Source: Candidatus Pantoea formicae (GTDB taxonomy: Bacteria > Pseudomonadota > Gammaproteobacteria > Enterobacterales > Enterobacteriaceae). From it: a stretch of DNA of 64,000 nucleotides. Positions 8,166 through 16,167 of this stretch are shown here, piece after piece. The stretch's first letter is position 1; the number at the start of each line of letters is the position of its first letter. The notes below the pieces were generated by a model. The model saw nothing but the letters and a program-made list of their open reading frames with translations, did no database searches and was not told the DNA's origin. Location: assembly GCF_011752625.1 (NCBI RefSeq), contig NZ_VWXD01000004.1, forward strand, positions 496,001 through 560,000, given 5' to 3'. The position numbers and the translations under genes are program-made.

Positions 8166-8180
8166 ATAAGGGGCTCTTAT
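8166..8180 (+). promoter_or_regulatory. Putative Nac-like box 3
   Basis: ATAAGGGGCTCTTAT followed by CGCC lies 103 bp before the SDR start. It is palindromic (ATAAG/CTTAT) and shares ATA-N7-CTTATCGCC with box 1. Confidence 0.5.
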
Positions 8181-8193
8181 CGCCTCACAGTTT

Positions 8194-8219
8194 TTATGTC
8201 TTATGCCCTTGCGACATAA
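8194..8219. promoter_or_regulatory. Inverted repeat upstream of SDR-ABC operon
   Basis: TTATGTC and GACATAA are perfect 7-bp arms with a 12-base spacer, between Nac-like box 3 and the SDR start. It may be a second operator; no binding family is identified. Confidence 0.35.
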
Positions 8220-8282
8220 CTGCATAAAGTCAAAAAAGACCCATTACGCCGGACACACACCTGGCGAGACGAGGAAACACAA

Positions 8283-9035
8283 ATGCCATTTTCAGATTAC
8301 AAAACCGCGCTGGTGACCGGCGCATCGGCTGGCATGGGCGAAGCGATTGTTGAGCGCCTGTGCAAAGAAGGGATCACCGTGCACGCGGTGGCACGTCGCA
8401 AGGAACAGTTGGCCGCACTGGCCGATCGCACCGGTTGTATCCCGCATGCGGTGGATGTCAGTGACGTCAATGCGCTGACCGCGCTGTGCAAAGACCTGGA
8501 AATCGATATCCTGGTCAACAATGCCGGCCTGTCGCATCCAGGTTCAATCCTTGAAGCCGATGAAAACGTGGTGGAGACCCAAGTTGACGTCAACCTGCGT
8601 GCCGTGCTGCATCTGTGCCGCTTACTGGTACCAGGCATGGTGGCGCGCGACCGTGGTCATGTGTTCAACATCACCTCGATTGCTGCCATCTACAACTTCA
8701 ACGGCAACTCGGTGTATCACGCCACCAAAGCCGGAGTGCATGCCCTGTCGCGCCAGCTCCGCGTGGACTGCTATGGCAAACGTGTGCGTATCACCGAAAT
8801 CTGCCCGGGCCGCGTGGCCACCGACATCTTCGGTAACGTTTCAGGCGATCACGATGATGCGCGTCGCCGCTTTATCGACGGCTTCGAACTCCCGCAGGCC
8901 AAAGATATTGCCGACTGCGTGGCCTTTGCGCTGTCGGCTCCGGTCGCCGTCAACATCGGCAACATCGAAATTACCCCGACGCTGCAGGTACCGGGCGGTC
9001 TTTCCACAATGCGACCGGGCGACCGCACCGCGTAA
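8283..9035 (+). CDS. Short-chain dehydrogenase/reductase (YdfG-like classical SDR)
   Basis: The 250-residue protein is a classical SDR: TGASAGMG dinucleotide loop near residues 12-19, NNAG near 80, catalytic Ser in NITSIAAIY, and YHATK as the catalytic Tyr-Lys pair. ARRKEQL after the second strand suggests NADP preference. ICPGRVATDIFG resembles the 3-hydroxy acid dehydrogenase YdfG group, which oxidises serine, threonine or 3-hydroxy acids. A GAGGAAACACAA ribosome site precedes the ATG. It leads the operon of two permeases and an ATPase, suggesting that its substrate is the imported compound or a derivative. The exact substrate is not deducible. Confidence 0.87.
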   Translation: MPFSDYKTALVTGASAGMGEAIVERLCKEGITVHAVARRKEQLAALADRTGCIPHAVDVSDVNALTALCKDLEIDILVNNAGLSHPGSILEADENVVETQVDVNLRAVLHLCRLLVPGMVARDRGHVFNITSIAAIYNFNGNSVYHATKAGVHALSRQLRVDCYGKRVRITEICPGRVATDIFGNVSGDHDDARRRFIDGFELPQAKDIADCVAFALSAPVAVNIGNIEITPTLQVPGGLSTMRPGDRTA

Positions 9036-9057
9036 TACCGTACGATGAGGTAACTTT

Positions 9058-9753
9058 ATGGCACTTGATTTCAGCAGTGTGATAACCGGCCATTACGGCC
9101 AGATGATCGTTGACGGAACGGTGGTCACCCTTGAACTGGCGTTGGGTGCCTGGCTGCTGGCGATGGTCCTCGCCCTGCTACTGGTGGTGGTCCGCCTGAC
9201 GGAAAATCGCGTTGCCGTTGGGCTGGTCAAGGCGTATGTCTCCTATCACCGCAATGTGCCAACGTTGATTCAGTTGATGATGTGGTACTTCGCGATCCCC
9301 ACCCTGCTGCCGGAATCGCTGCAGATGATGATCGTTGACTACAACGCCGAGTTTTTATTTTCTCTTATCGCGCTCGGGCTGTGCCAGGCCGCTTACTTCT
9401 CTGAAGATATCCGTAGCGGCCTGCGCGCCATTCCAGACGGACAGAATGAGGCCGCACGCGCGCTTGGCATGAGCTATGTCCGCGCCATGCACTCAGTGAT
9501 TTTGCCGCAGGGTGTGCGCAATGCGCTGCCATCCGTGGTCAATCACACCGTGCTGCTGTTTAAAAACACCAGTCTGGCGATGGTCATTGGCGTGGCAGAC
9601 CTCACCTATGTGACGCGTGATATCGAGAACCAAACCTTCCGTACCTTCGAATCCTACTTAGTGGCCACCGTGGGTTACCTGTTCTTCTCCCTGCTGCTGA
9701 TGGGCTTGGGCGCGCTGCTGGCCCGCCGCTTCCAGCGCGTTTACGCGAGGTAA
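9058..9753 (+). CDS. Polar amino acid ABC transporter permease (HisMQ family) 1
   Basis: The 231-residue membrane protein has about five hydrophobic segments and the HisMQ-type block YHRNVPTLIQLMMWYF, followed by the cytoplasmic EAA loop GQNEAARALGMSYVRAMHSVILPQGVRNALP, which docks on the ATPase. It forms a heterodimeric inner-membrane channel with the next gene product. The spacing of 22 bases from the SDR stop, including a GATGAGG ribosome site, places it in the same operon. The periplasmic binding protein is probably the one encoded at 1649-2488. Confidence 0.92.
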   Translation: MALDFSSVITGHYGQMIVDGTVVTLELALGAWLLAMVLALLLVVVRLTENRVAVGLVKAYVSYHRNVPTLIQLMMWYFAIPTLLPESLQMMIVDYNAEFLFSLIALGLCQAAYFSEDIRSGLRAIPDGQNEAARALGMSYVRAMHSVILPQGVRNALPSVVNHTVLLFKNTSLAMVIGVADLTYVTRDIENQTFRTFESYLVATVGYLFFSLLLMGLGALLARRFQRVYAR

Positions 9754-10514
9754 TGGCGATGTTAGAGATCTTCACCATTTTGCATGACAACGGCATGCTG
9801 CTGTTAATGGGCCAGTACCCTAACGGTCCGCTGGGCGGCGTACTCTGTACGCTTTTGATCTCCGTGCTGGCAGTATTGCTGGCCTTTCCCATCGGCGTAT
9901 TGCTCGGCCTGGCACGTTTGTCGCCGTGGCGCTGGCTGAGCTGGCCCGCCACCTGCTGGGTCTATCTGCTGCGCGGCATCCCTCTGATGATGGTGGTGTT
10001 CTGGACTTATTTCTGCGTACCGTTACTGATTGGCCACAACATCAGCGGCTTCACCACCATGCTGTGTACGCTGGTGATTTATGAGAGCGCCTACATCGCC
10101 GAGATCGTGCGAGGCGGCATTCAGGCGCTGCCGCACGGCCAGTATGAAGCGTCACGTGCGCTGGGGATGAGCCACCTGAAAACCCTGCGTTTAGTGATTC
10201 TGCCGCAGGCGCTGTTCAACACCTTGCCGAGCCTGGTGAGCCAACTGGTTTCGATTATCAAAGACTCCACACTCGGCTACGTGATTAACGTGCCTGAGTT
10301 GACCTTTGCCGCCAATCAGGTCAGCAACCAATTGCTCACAAAACCGTTCCAGGTATTCGCCATTGTGGCGCTGAGTTACTACATCATCTGCTTCAGCCTC
10401 ACCTGGCTCGCTAACAAACTTGAAGCGCATATTGCGCAGAAACGTCGCCAACCGCCGCAGGCCAATCCCAGCATTGCGCCCGCGGTGATGCTGACTAAAA
10501 CCTCTTCGCAATAA
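9753..10514 (+). CDS. Polar amino acid ABC transporter permease (HisMQ family) 2
   Basis: The protein (253 residues from 9753) has the HisMQ landmarks YLLRGIPLMMVVFWTYF and the EAA loop GQYEASRALGMSHLKTLRLVILPQALFNTLP. It is the partner of the preceding permease. The ATG at 9753 shares one base with the upstream stop (TAATG); an ATG at 9759 has better spacing from the GCGAGG ribosome site, so the true start may be six bases later. The C-terminal tail after LANKLEAHIAQKR is a polar extension of about 25 residues with no known role. Confidence 0.92.
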   Translation: MAMLEIFTILHDNGMLLLMGQYPNGPLGGVLCTLLISVLAVLLAFPIGVLLGLARLSPWRWLSWPATCWVYLLRGIPLMMVVFWTYFCVPLLIGHNISGFTTMLCTLVIYESAYIAEIVRGGIQALPHGQYEASRALGMSHLKTLRLVILPQALFNTLPSLVSQLVSIIKDSTLGYVINVPELTFAANQVSNQLLTKPFQVFAIVALSYYIICFSLTWLANKLEAHIAQKRRQPPQANPSIAPAVMLTKTSSQ

Positions 10515-10523
10515 GGAACCACT

Positions 10524-11261
10524 ATGAGCCCGATGATCATGTTTAACCAGGTCAACAAATGGTATGGCGCATATCAGGCGCTGACCGACCTAAGTGCCGA
10601 AATTAATACTGGCGAGGTGGTGGTGGTGTGCGGTCCGTCTGGATCAGGAAAATCGACTTTGATCCGCACCGTTAATCGCCTGGAACCGATTGATAACGGC
10701 CAGATCGTGTTTGATGGCACCGATATTCACGGCAGCAGCACACGCCTCAATCAACTGCGCACCCGCATTGGATTTGTGTTCCAGAGTTTCAATCTCTTCC
10801 CGCACGTCTCCGTGGCCGAGAACATCATGATGTCACCGATGAAAGTATTAGGCGTAAAGCGTGCAGAAGCGCGTAAACAAGCGGGTGAGTTGCTGGAGCG
10901 CGTCGGCTTATCTCATAAAGCGGACGCCTATCCGGCACAACTCTCCGGCGGTCAGCAACAACGTGTGGCGATTGCGCGTGCGCTGGCGATGAAGCCGCCG
11001 GTGATGCTGTTTGATGAACCGACCTCGGCGCTCGATCCTGAGATGGTCGGTGAAGTGTTATCTGTGATGCGCAGCCTGGCGCAGGAAGGGATGACCATGA
11101 TGTGTGTGACGCACGAAATGAACTTCGCCCGAGAAGTCGCCGACACCATCTGGTTTATGGATCAGGGACAGATTCTGGAGAAATCAACACCCGAGAAGTT
11201 CTTCACCCAGCCACAGCACCCACGCGCACAGCGGTTTCTAAGTGATTTGAGATCACATTGA
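10524..11261 (+). CDS. Polar amino acid ABC transporter ATP-binding protein
   Basis: The 245-residue ATPase has Walker [10 protein letters not shown] at about 37-45, the Q-loop FQSFNLFPH, signature LSGGQQQR at 140-147, Walker B VMLFDEP at 160-166 and the switch His in [17 protein letters not shown] and the overall size place it with GlnQ/HisP-type polar amino acid importers. It powers the two permeases upstream, nine bases after the second permease stop. It ends the operon and is followed by a long palindrome at 11283-11352. Confidence 0.95.
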   Translation: MSPMIMFNQVNKWYGAYQALTDLSAEINTGEVVVVCGPSGSGKSTLIRTVNRLEPIDNGQIVFDGTDIHGSSTRLNQLRTRIGFVFQSFNLFPHVSVAENIMMSPMKVLGVKRAEARKQAGELLERVGLSHKADAYPAQLSGGQQQRVAIARALAMKPPVMLFDEPTSALDPEMVGEVLSVMRSLAQEGMTMMCVTHEMNFAREVADTIWFMDQGQILEKSTPEKFFTQPQHPRAQRFLSDLRSH

Positions 11262-11282
11262 TCTCAGTATGCACATGTCCTG

Positions 11283-11352
11283 GGCGGCCCAATTTATTGC
11301 GCATCTGACAGCAACAATGCTGCTTCAGATGCGCGTGATAAATCATGCCGCC
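11283..11352. repeat. Long palindromic repeat, family B copy 1
   Basis: A 70-bp near-palindrome runs from GGCGGC to GCCGCC with inner blocks ATTTAT/ATAAAT and CGCATCTGA/TCAGATGCG. It lies between convergent genes and resembles the elements at 39618-39685 and 47069-47124. It may act as a terminator or REP-like element. Confidence 0.75.
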
Positions 11353-11377
11353 AGGGTTTAGTCGTCTTGATGTAACC

Positions 11378-12547
11378 TTAGCAATCTACCCACACCGCTC
11401 CGGCATCCGCGGACTTCACACACTGCTCTACCCAACGTACGCCCATTAAACCGGCATGCACATCTGGGTACCAGAAATCAGCGAGAAACGCGCTATCGCC
11501 GCGATCGGTAGCATCCATTGCGAGTGCAAAACGGCGATACAGGTTCGACCATGCTTCGAACAGCCCTTCAGGATGACCACCGCCGATACGATCCTCAGAC
11601 AAAGCACGTTGGTGGAGGTAGCCCATACCGCGCTCCAGAATTTGTACTGGCTCGCCCTGCACTTCATAGCGCAACTGGTTCGGCTGCTCGTCCCACCACT
11701 CCAGGCTCGCTTTCTCTCCAATCACACGCACCTTCTGCCCGTGCATCGAGCCGCTGTTCACCGCTGAGGCCCACATAGTGCCAACCGCACCATTGTCATA
11801 CTCCATCATCACAAAGGCGTTATCTTCTAAGGGGGCGCGACTCTTAACGAAGCTTTGGCGGCTGCACAACAGGCGTTTCACCTGCAGTTTCGGCACCATG
11901 GTTTCCGCGATAAACAGCGGATGGGTCGCCAGATCGCCCAGTACGTAGCTAGGCCCCACAAAGCGCGGATCGACACGCCATTTGGTGCTTTCATTCTGCA
12001 ATTCCACGGCTTCATTATGGAAGCCATGTGCAAACTGCATATTGATAATGCGGATCTCACCCAGCAGACCTTCCGCGATCATTTCCCGCGCCTGATGAAT
12101 CAGTTGATGCCCGGCATAACCGTAAGTCACACCAATGATCTTCTTCTTCTCAGCACAGAGTTTTTCCAGCTCATCCGCTTCAGCGGCCGTGAAACAGAGC
12201 GGTTTTTCACATACCACATGCAGTCCGGCATTGAGCGCCGCACGGCAGATGGTGAAGTGGGTATTGTTCGGTGTGGCGATGGAAACGGCTTCGATACCGT
12301 CTGCACGCGCCGCTTCCGCCGCAAACATCGTTTCGTAATCCGGATAGCAGCGATCCGCATCGACACCCAGCGATACGCCAAACGCACGGCCACGTTCAGC
12401 GTTAAGATCAAATGCCCCCGCCTGCAACACGAAATTGCCATCACGCAGCGCCGCAGAACGATGGATATAGCCAATCTGGCTGGTGCCGCCGCCGCCCACC
12501 ATGCCCCAGCGCAGTGATCGATCCAGAGCTTTAATGCCATTAATCAT
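11378..12547 (-). CDS. Gfo/Idh/MocA-family oxidoreductase
   Basis: The 389-residue protein has an N-terminal Rossmann fold with VGGGGTSQIGYIHR near residue 20, the EKPLC motif carrying the family's catalytic-site lysine, and a C-terminal Gfo/Idh/MocA dimerisation domain (WRVDPRFVGPSYVLGDLATHPLFIAETM and SLEWWDEQPNQLRY). Such enzymes use NAD(P)H on sugars, inositols or sugar amines. The ATG at 12547 follows GAGGAGA. It lies 10 bases after the TIM-barrel gene in the same direction, so the two form an operon, probably converting a polyol or sugar through a keto intermediate. The length is slightly above the 340-350 typical of the family. Confidence 0.88.
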   Translation of the reverse strand: MINGIKALDRSLRWGMVGGGGTSQIGYIHRSAALRDGNFVLQAGAFDLNAERGRAFGVSLGVDADRCYPDYETMFAAEAARADGIEAVSIATPNNTHFTICRAALNAGLHVVCEKPLCFTAAEADELEKLCAEKKKIIGVTYGYAGHQLIHQAREMIAEGLLGEIRIINMQFAHGFHNEAVELQNESTKWRVDPRFVGPSYVLGDLATHPLFIAETMVPKLQVKRLLCSRQSFVKSRAPLEDNAFVMMEYDNGAVGTMWASAVNSGSMHGQKVRVIGEKASLEWWDEQPNQLRYEVQGEPVQILERGMGYLHQRALSEDRIGGGHPEGLFEAWSNLYRRFALAMDATDRGDSAFLADFWYPDVHAGLMGVRWVEQCVKSADAGAVWVDC

Positions 12548-12557
12548 GATGTTCTCC

Positions 12558-13481
12558 TCAGAATCCGACCGATTGCAGGTAGTGAAGGCTGGCGGTAACG
12601 TCGCGCAGGCTGGTGTCGGCGTTGCGCGGATCGCGCTCCTGCTCAATGGTGATCCAGCCCTGATAATTGCGCTCAGCGAGGAATGCCCGCACCGCCGGAT
12701 AGTCAATCGCGCCTTTGCCAATCGGGCACATCACCCCTTCGGCGCAGGCAGCAAAAAAGTCCACGCCGCGGGCGATGACATCGCGCCAGACTGCGTCATT
12801 GACATCTTTGAAGTGCAGATAATCAATGCGATCCCAGTAACGGTTCAGATAAGGGATGGGATCCATGCCGGAGTAGTAGAGATGCCCGGTGTCGAGGCAC
12901 AAACCGGCCACCTCGTGCGGAATGTCCTGCACCAGCTGCTCCAGTTCGTCGGCGAACTCAATGCAGCCGCCCGCATGCGGATGAATCACCGCACGGACGC
13001 CATATTCATCGCGAGCAATCTGGCTCAGGGTGGTGATGTGCTGCATCATGTGCTGCCACTCTTCGCTGGAGAGTCGCGGCGCTTTGTCAGACTGCCCGGC
13101 AAATTTGGCACGCTCAGGATTCCCAAAATCAATGATCACCAGATAAGGCGCAGGCAGATTATCCGCGTGGGTTTTCTCAGCGGTAGGGACTTGCGACAGG
13201 TTGCGACAGATGTTGTGCGTCAGTTCAACCATTGCCGGGAAGTTCGCCTCGCTGACCAGATCGTCAAAGATCGTGCCCGCCACTAGCGAAAGCTGATGCG
13301 CTTCTAACTGATGACGCAGTTCGCTGGCATCCGTTGGGAGATAGCTCCAGGGACCCAGCTCAATGCTTTTGTACCCTGCCTGTGCAGCTTCTGTGAGGAC
13401 TTTCTGCCACGGCGGCAGGAAGGGATTTTTAGGATCGTCCACACCCCAACTGCAGGGGGCATTAGCAATATGAATCGTCAT
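12558..13481 (-). CDS. Sugar phosphate isomerase/epimerase-like TIM-barrel protein (IolE-type)
   Basis: The 307-residue protein starts MTIHIANAPCSWGVDDP, typical of the xylose-isomerase-like TIM-barrel family that includes IolE inosose dehydratase. Candidate metal ligands lie on the expected strands: the His residues of AVIHPHAGG, Asp-His in LCLDTGHLYYSG, HFKDV and ITIEQE. It would dehydrate or epimerise the keto product of the oxidoreductase encoded next to it. The ATG at 13481 follows AAGGAACG. The upstream region carries palindromes matching a LacI-type operator at 13499-13519 and 13591-13611. It is not IolE itself by context, because other iol genes are absent. Confidence 0.82.
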   Translation of the reverse strand: MTIHIANAPCSWGVDDPKNPFLPPWQKVLTEAAQAGYKSIELGPWSYLPTDASELRHQLEAHQLSLVAGTIFDDLVSEANFPAMVELTHNICRNLSQVPTAEKTHADNLPAPYLVIIDFGNPERAKFAGQSDKAPRLSSEEWQHMMQHITTLSQIARDEYGVRAVIHPHAGGCIEFADELEQLVQDIPHEVAGLCLDTGHLYYSGMDPIPYLNRYWDRIDYLHFKDVNDAVWRDVIARGVDFFAACAEGVMCPIGKGAIDYPAVRAFLAERNYQGWITIEQERDPRNADTSLRDVTASLHYLQSVGF

Positions 13482-13498
13482 GATCGTTCCTTGCGGTA

Positions 13499-13519
13499 TT
13501 GGATAGCGCAAGTATCAAA
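13499..13519. promoter_or_regulatory. LacI-type operator-like site O1
   Basis: The arms TTGGATAG and GTATCAAA surround a 5-base centre and match the perfect palindrome O2 at most positions. It ends 18 bp from the TIM-barrel start, where binding would block initiation. Confidence 0.5.
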
Positions 13520-13590
13520 TAAAAATTTCACCTTCATCAATCATGAAACTTTCATTTTTTGATAGCGATCATAATATTTATCATCACAAA

Positions 13591-13611
13591 TTTGATAGAA
13601 AATCTATCAAA
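13591..13611. promoter_or_regulatory. Perfect palindromic operator O2
   Basis: TTTGATAGA-N3-TCTATCAAA is a 21-bp palindrome with perfect 9-bp arms. It lies upstream of the TIM-barrel/oxidoreductase operon and beside the 3' end of the LacI-type gene, its likely binder. A half-site TTTGATAGC lies at 13558, and ATGAAA-C-TTTCAT at 13543-13555 is a further small palindrome. Confidence 0.6.
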
Positions 13612-13749
13612 CCTAGATGCCACGCGACTTATAGACGATGTTAAATCGTCGAGGCGCGATTCATCGCGCACTCTTAAAAAGAGGGTTTGGCACCACGATG
13701 CGCAATAAGTGGCGCCGCTGCGGGCAGCGCAGCGATTACTGATGATGAT

Positions 13750-14778
13750 TTAGAGATTCTCACGCGTAATGATCTCAAACGGCAGCGTGACTTGGGAAAA
13801 ATGTTCTGCTGAATCAGCATGATGCTGCTGAACCGTGCGAGCCAGTTGTCGCGCCATATCCTCGATCTCATGGCGAATCATCACTGTAATGCTGCCATCA
13901 ATCAGCGCGAGCTCGCCATCTTTTACCGGGCCGTGACAAATCAGTGCCACCTTACGCTGTGGCTGTTGGCGTAGTGCATGAATCACCCCCTCAATGCCAC
14001 CACAGGGCGCGTAGATTAATGCTAAATCGGCATGATCCTCCAGCAACTGACGCGTGGCATGATATCCGCCATCAATCGATTCATGAGTTTTTAACGGTTC
14101 AAGCACCCTGCGGCGACTATCCTGCTCACGCAGGTAAGACCGGAAGCTAATCTCACAGCTCTCCTGACAGGTAAAACGATGGTCCCCCACCAGCACGCCC
14201 ACCGACCCCGGCTGATGTAGCAGGTGAGAAGCTAACCACCCGGCGGTACGCCCGGCTTTCTGGTTATCCAGGCCAAAATACCCCGCGTGACCACAAGGGG
14301 AAAAGTTGGAAAACAGCGCGTACACCCGCACGCCCTGGCGAGAGAGACTTTCAATCGCATGTCGAATCAGTGGATGATCCAGCGCAACTAAGCCAATCAC
14401 CTCTACCTGCTCTGCCAGCTTGTGTAGCGAAGCCACCACTGCTGCAACATCATCAATATCATGCCAGTAAAACAGCGGCTCACTGCCCGCAGGATGCAGG
14501 GGTTGCGTCTCTTGCCGCAGCGCATCAGTGAGGGAATGATAGAATGAGTAAGATTGTGATAGCAGGATAAACCCCATCCGCAGCTTAACCTGTGCAGTCG
14601 GTGATTCGCCATGAACGGGCATCACCGGTGCGAAGCGATAACCCAGACGATTCGCGGCCTCGAGTACTTTCTGCTCGGTGACGGCGCGTACCGGCATACG
14701 GCGATTTAGCACACGATCCACGGTGGCGACGCCCACGCCCGCCGCATCGGCGATGGCATTCATGGTTATTTTTCTCAT
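13750..14778 (-). CDS. LacI-family transcriptional regulator
   Basis: The 342-residue protein begins MRKITMNAIADAAGVGVATVDRVLNRR, the LacI-type helix-turn-helix and hinge start, although the usual VSR of the recognition helix is VDR here, a variant shared with the regulator at 18205. The rest is a periplasmic-binding-protein-like effector domain (GFILLSQSYSFYHSLTDALR, CHGPVKDGELALIDGSITVMIRH). It probably senses a sugar or polyol and represses the modules on either side. The ATG at 14778 has GGA eight bases upstream; an in-frame ATG at 14787 is possible. A partial copy of the operator lies 102 bp upstream at 14880-14900, implying autoregulation or control of the divergent gene at 15114. Confidence 0.9.
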   Translation of the reverse strand: MRKITMNAIADAAGVGVATVDRVLNRRMPVRAVTEQKVLEAANRLGYRFAPVMPVHGESPTAQVKLRMGFILLSQSYSFYHSLTDALRQETQPLHPAGSEPLFYWHDIDDVAAVVASLHKLAEQVEVIGLVALDHPLIRHAIESLSRQGVRVYALFSNFSPCGHAGYFGLDNQKAGRTAGWLASHLLHQPGSVGVLVGDHRFTCQESCEISFRSYLREQDSRRRVLEPLKTHESIDGGYHATRQLLEDHADLALIYAPCGGIEGVIHALRQQPQRKVALICHGPVKDGELALIDGSITVMIRHEIEDMARQLARTVQQHHADSAEHFSQVTLPFEIITRENL

Positions 14779-15113
14779 CGATATCATCCAATGAATTGAT
14801 AGTAAATTATCAGAATAATGCCCGAATCGGCTTAAGAGTGCGAACGTATCACAGCGTAAGTCGTCATCAAATCTCACTATTTGATAGAGAATCTCTCAGT
14901 ATTTTGATCACCCTCGCAAAAATGGAATGATAAATTTCAACGCAATACCATTTGAAATGAATGTTTGATATTTATTTGCACGGCACCTGTGGTTGAGGTT
15001 GATGGATTTGAATCAGTAAAAGATTAGAGGCTGCGGTTACGCCTTCCTATAGTGAAAGCGATCTGCCTTATCGGCTCCCGGTTAATAACGTCACAAATAA
15101 GAACGGAGATGAT
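14779..15113. other. Divergent promoter region, LacI / oxidoreductase (335 bp)
   Basis: No gene is seen. It contains operator-like site O3 at 14880-14900, ATTTCAA-N11-TTGAAAT at 14934-14958, a half-site TTTGATA near 14974, and the CGGAGATGAT ribosome site for the gene at 15114. It is clearly AT-rich in the middle, as expected of promoters. Confidence 0.6.
14880..14900. promoter_or_regulatory. LacI-type operator-like site O3
   Basis: TTTGATAGA-N3-TCTCTCAGT matches the left arm of O2 perfectly and the right arm in part. It lies between the LacI-type gene and the divergent oxidoreductase gene. Confidence 0.5.
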
Positions 15114-16151
15114 ATGTTCCCTACAACCTTACCCGCACCTCGCCGCCACCCTGAAAACCAGATTCCCACGCTGCGCTGGGGCATTGTTGGACCCGGCTGG
15201 ATAGCCGATCACTTTGCCAATGCGCTGTGTCATCACACCCAGCAAAAATTGGTGGCGGTGTCCTCACGCAGCCTTGAAAAAGCACAAGCCTTTGCCCGTA
15301 AATGGGATATTCCCCATGCCGTTGAAGGGATCGATGCGCTGCTCAGCCGCAATGATATTGATGTGGTTTACATCGCCACCCCGCACAATCACCACTTTCC
15401 CGATGGCCTGCGCACCTTAAAGGCAGGCAAACATGTGTTGATTGAGAAGCCGCTTGCTTTGAATGCACAGCAAGCTTTGCAACTGCAGCAGGAAGCGCGC
15501 CAGCAACAACGTCTGTGTGTGGAAGCCATGTGGTGCGACTTCGCGCCCAAATACGACGTCATCCGCCAACTGTTAGCCGATGGCGCATTGGGAGAGGTTC
15601 ACACGCTTATCGCCGACCACGGTGAGTACTTCACGCAAGATCATCGGATTTTTAATCTCGATTTGGCCGGCGGTCCCATGCTGGATCTCGGCAGCTATCT
15701 GATTGGCTTGAGCGTGTTCGTAGCCGGTGCGCCCGTGAGCATCGTGGCCAAAGGCCAGCCCGCGCCGGGCGGCGTCAATGGTCAGACGTCGATGCTACTA
15801 ACGCACAGTAACGGCATGCACGCCGTGCTCAACACCACGCTATTCAGCAATACGCCGGGTACAGCCGTAATCGCCGGTCGTGATGCCACGCTCTATCTTG
15901 ACGGTCAATTCTATGCCCCCGGCAATTTCCGTCTGACCTCCAGCGACGGCCGAAACACGCTGCGCTGGGAAGAGCCGACAAATCGCTATATTCAGCTCAG
16001 TCATGAAATCGAACATACCGCCTGGTGTATTCATCAGGGCCTGCTCGACTCGCCTGTTCGTCCGCTTGCCGCCTCACTGGCAACGCTGCACGCCATGGAT
16101 GACGTCAGGAAGCAGATCGGTGTGGTGTTTAATGAAGAGCGCACCGCTTAA
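15114..16151 (+). CDS. Gfo/Idh/MocA-family oxidoreductase
   Basis: The 345-residue protein has the Rossmann motif GIVGPGWIADHFA near residue 25, YIATPHNHHFP and the catalytic-site EKPLAL, then a C-terminal domain with GGPMLDLGSYLIGL. The combination ATPHNHH, EKPLALN and MWCDFAPKY recalls the dihydrodiol dehydrogenase/glucose-fructose oxidoreductase branch, which oxidises aldoses or deoxyosones. A CGGAGATGAT ribosome site precedes the ATG. It is divergent from the LacI-type gene and followed after 16 bases by a TIM-barrel isomerase gene, so the pair mirrors the module at 11378-13481. Confidence 0.88.
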   Translation: MFPTTLPAPRRHPENQIPTLRWGIVGPGWIADHFANALCHHTQQKLVAVSSRSLEKAQAFARKWDIPHAVEGIDALLSRNDIDVVYIATPHNHHFPDGLRTLKAGKHVLIEKPLALNAQQALQLQQEARQQQRLCVEAMWCDFAPKYDVIRQLLADGALGEVHTLIADHGEYFTQDHRIFNLDLAGGPMLDLGSYLIGLSVFVAGAPVSIVAKGQPAPGGVNGQTSMLLTHSNGMHAVLNTTLFSNTPGTAVIAGRDATLYLDGQFYAPGNFRLTSSDGRNTLRWEEPTNRYIQLSHEIEHTAWCIHQGLLDSPVRPLAASLATLHAMDDVRKQIGVVFNEERTA

Positions 16152-16167
16152 CGCTCAGGAGAACAAA

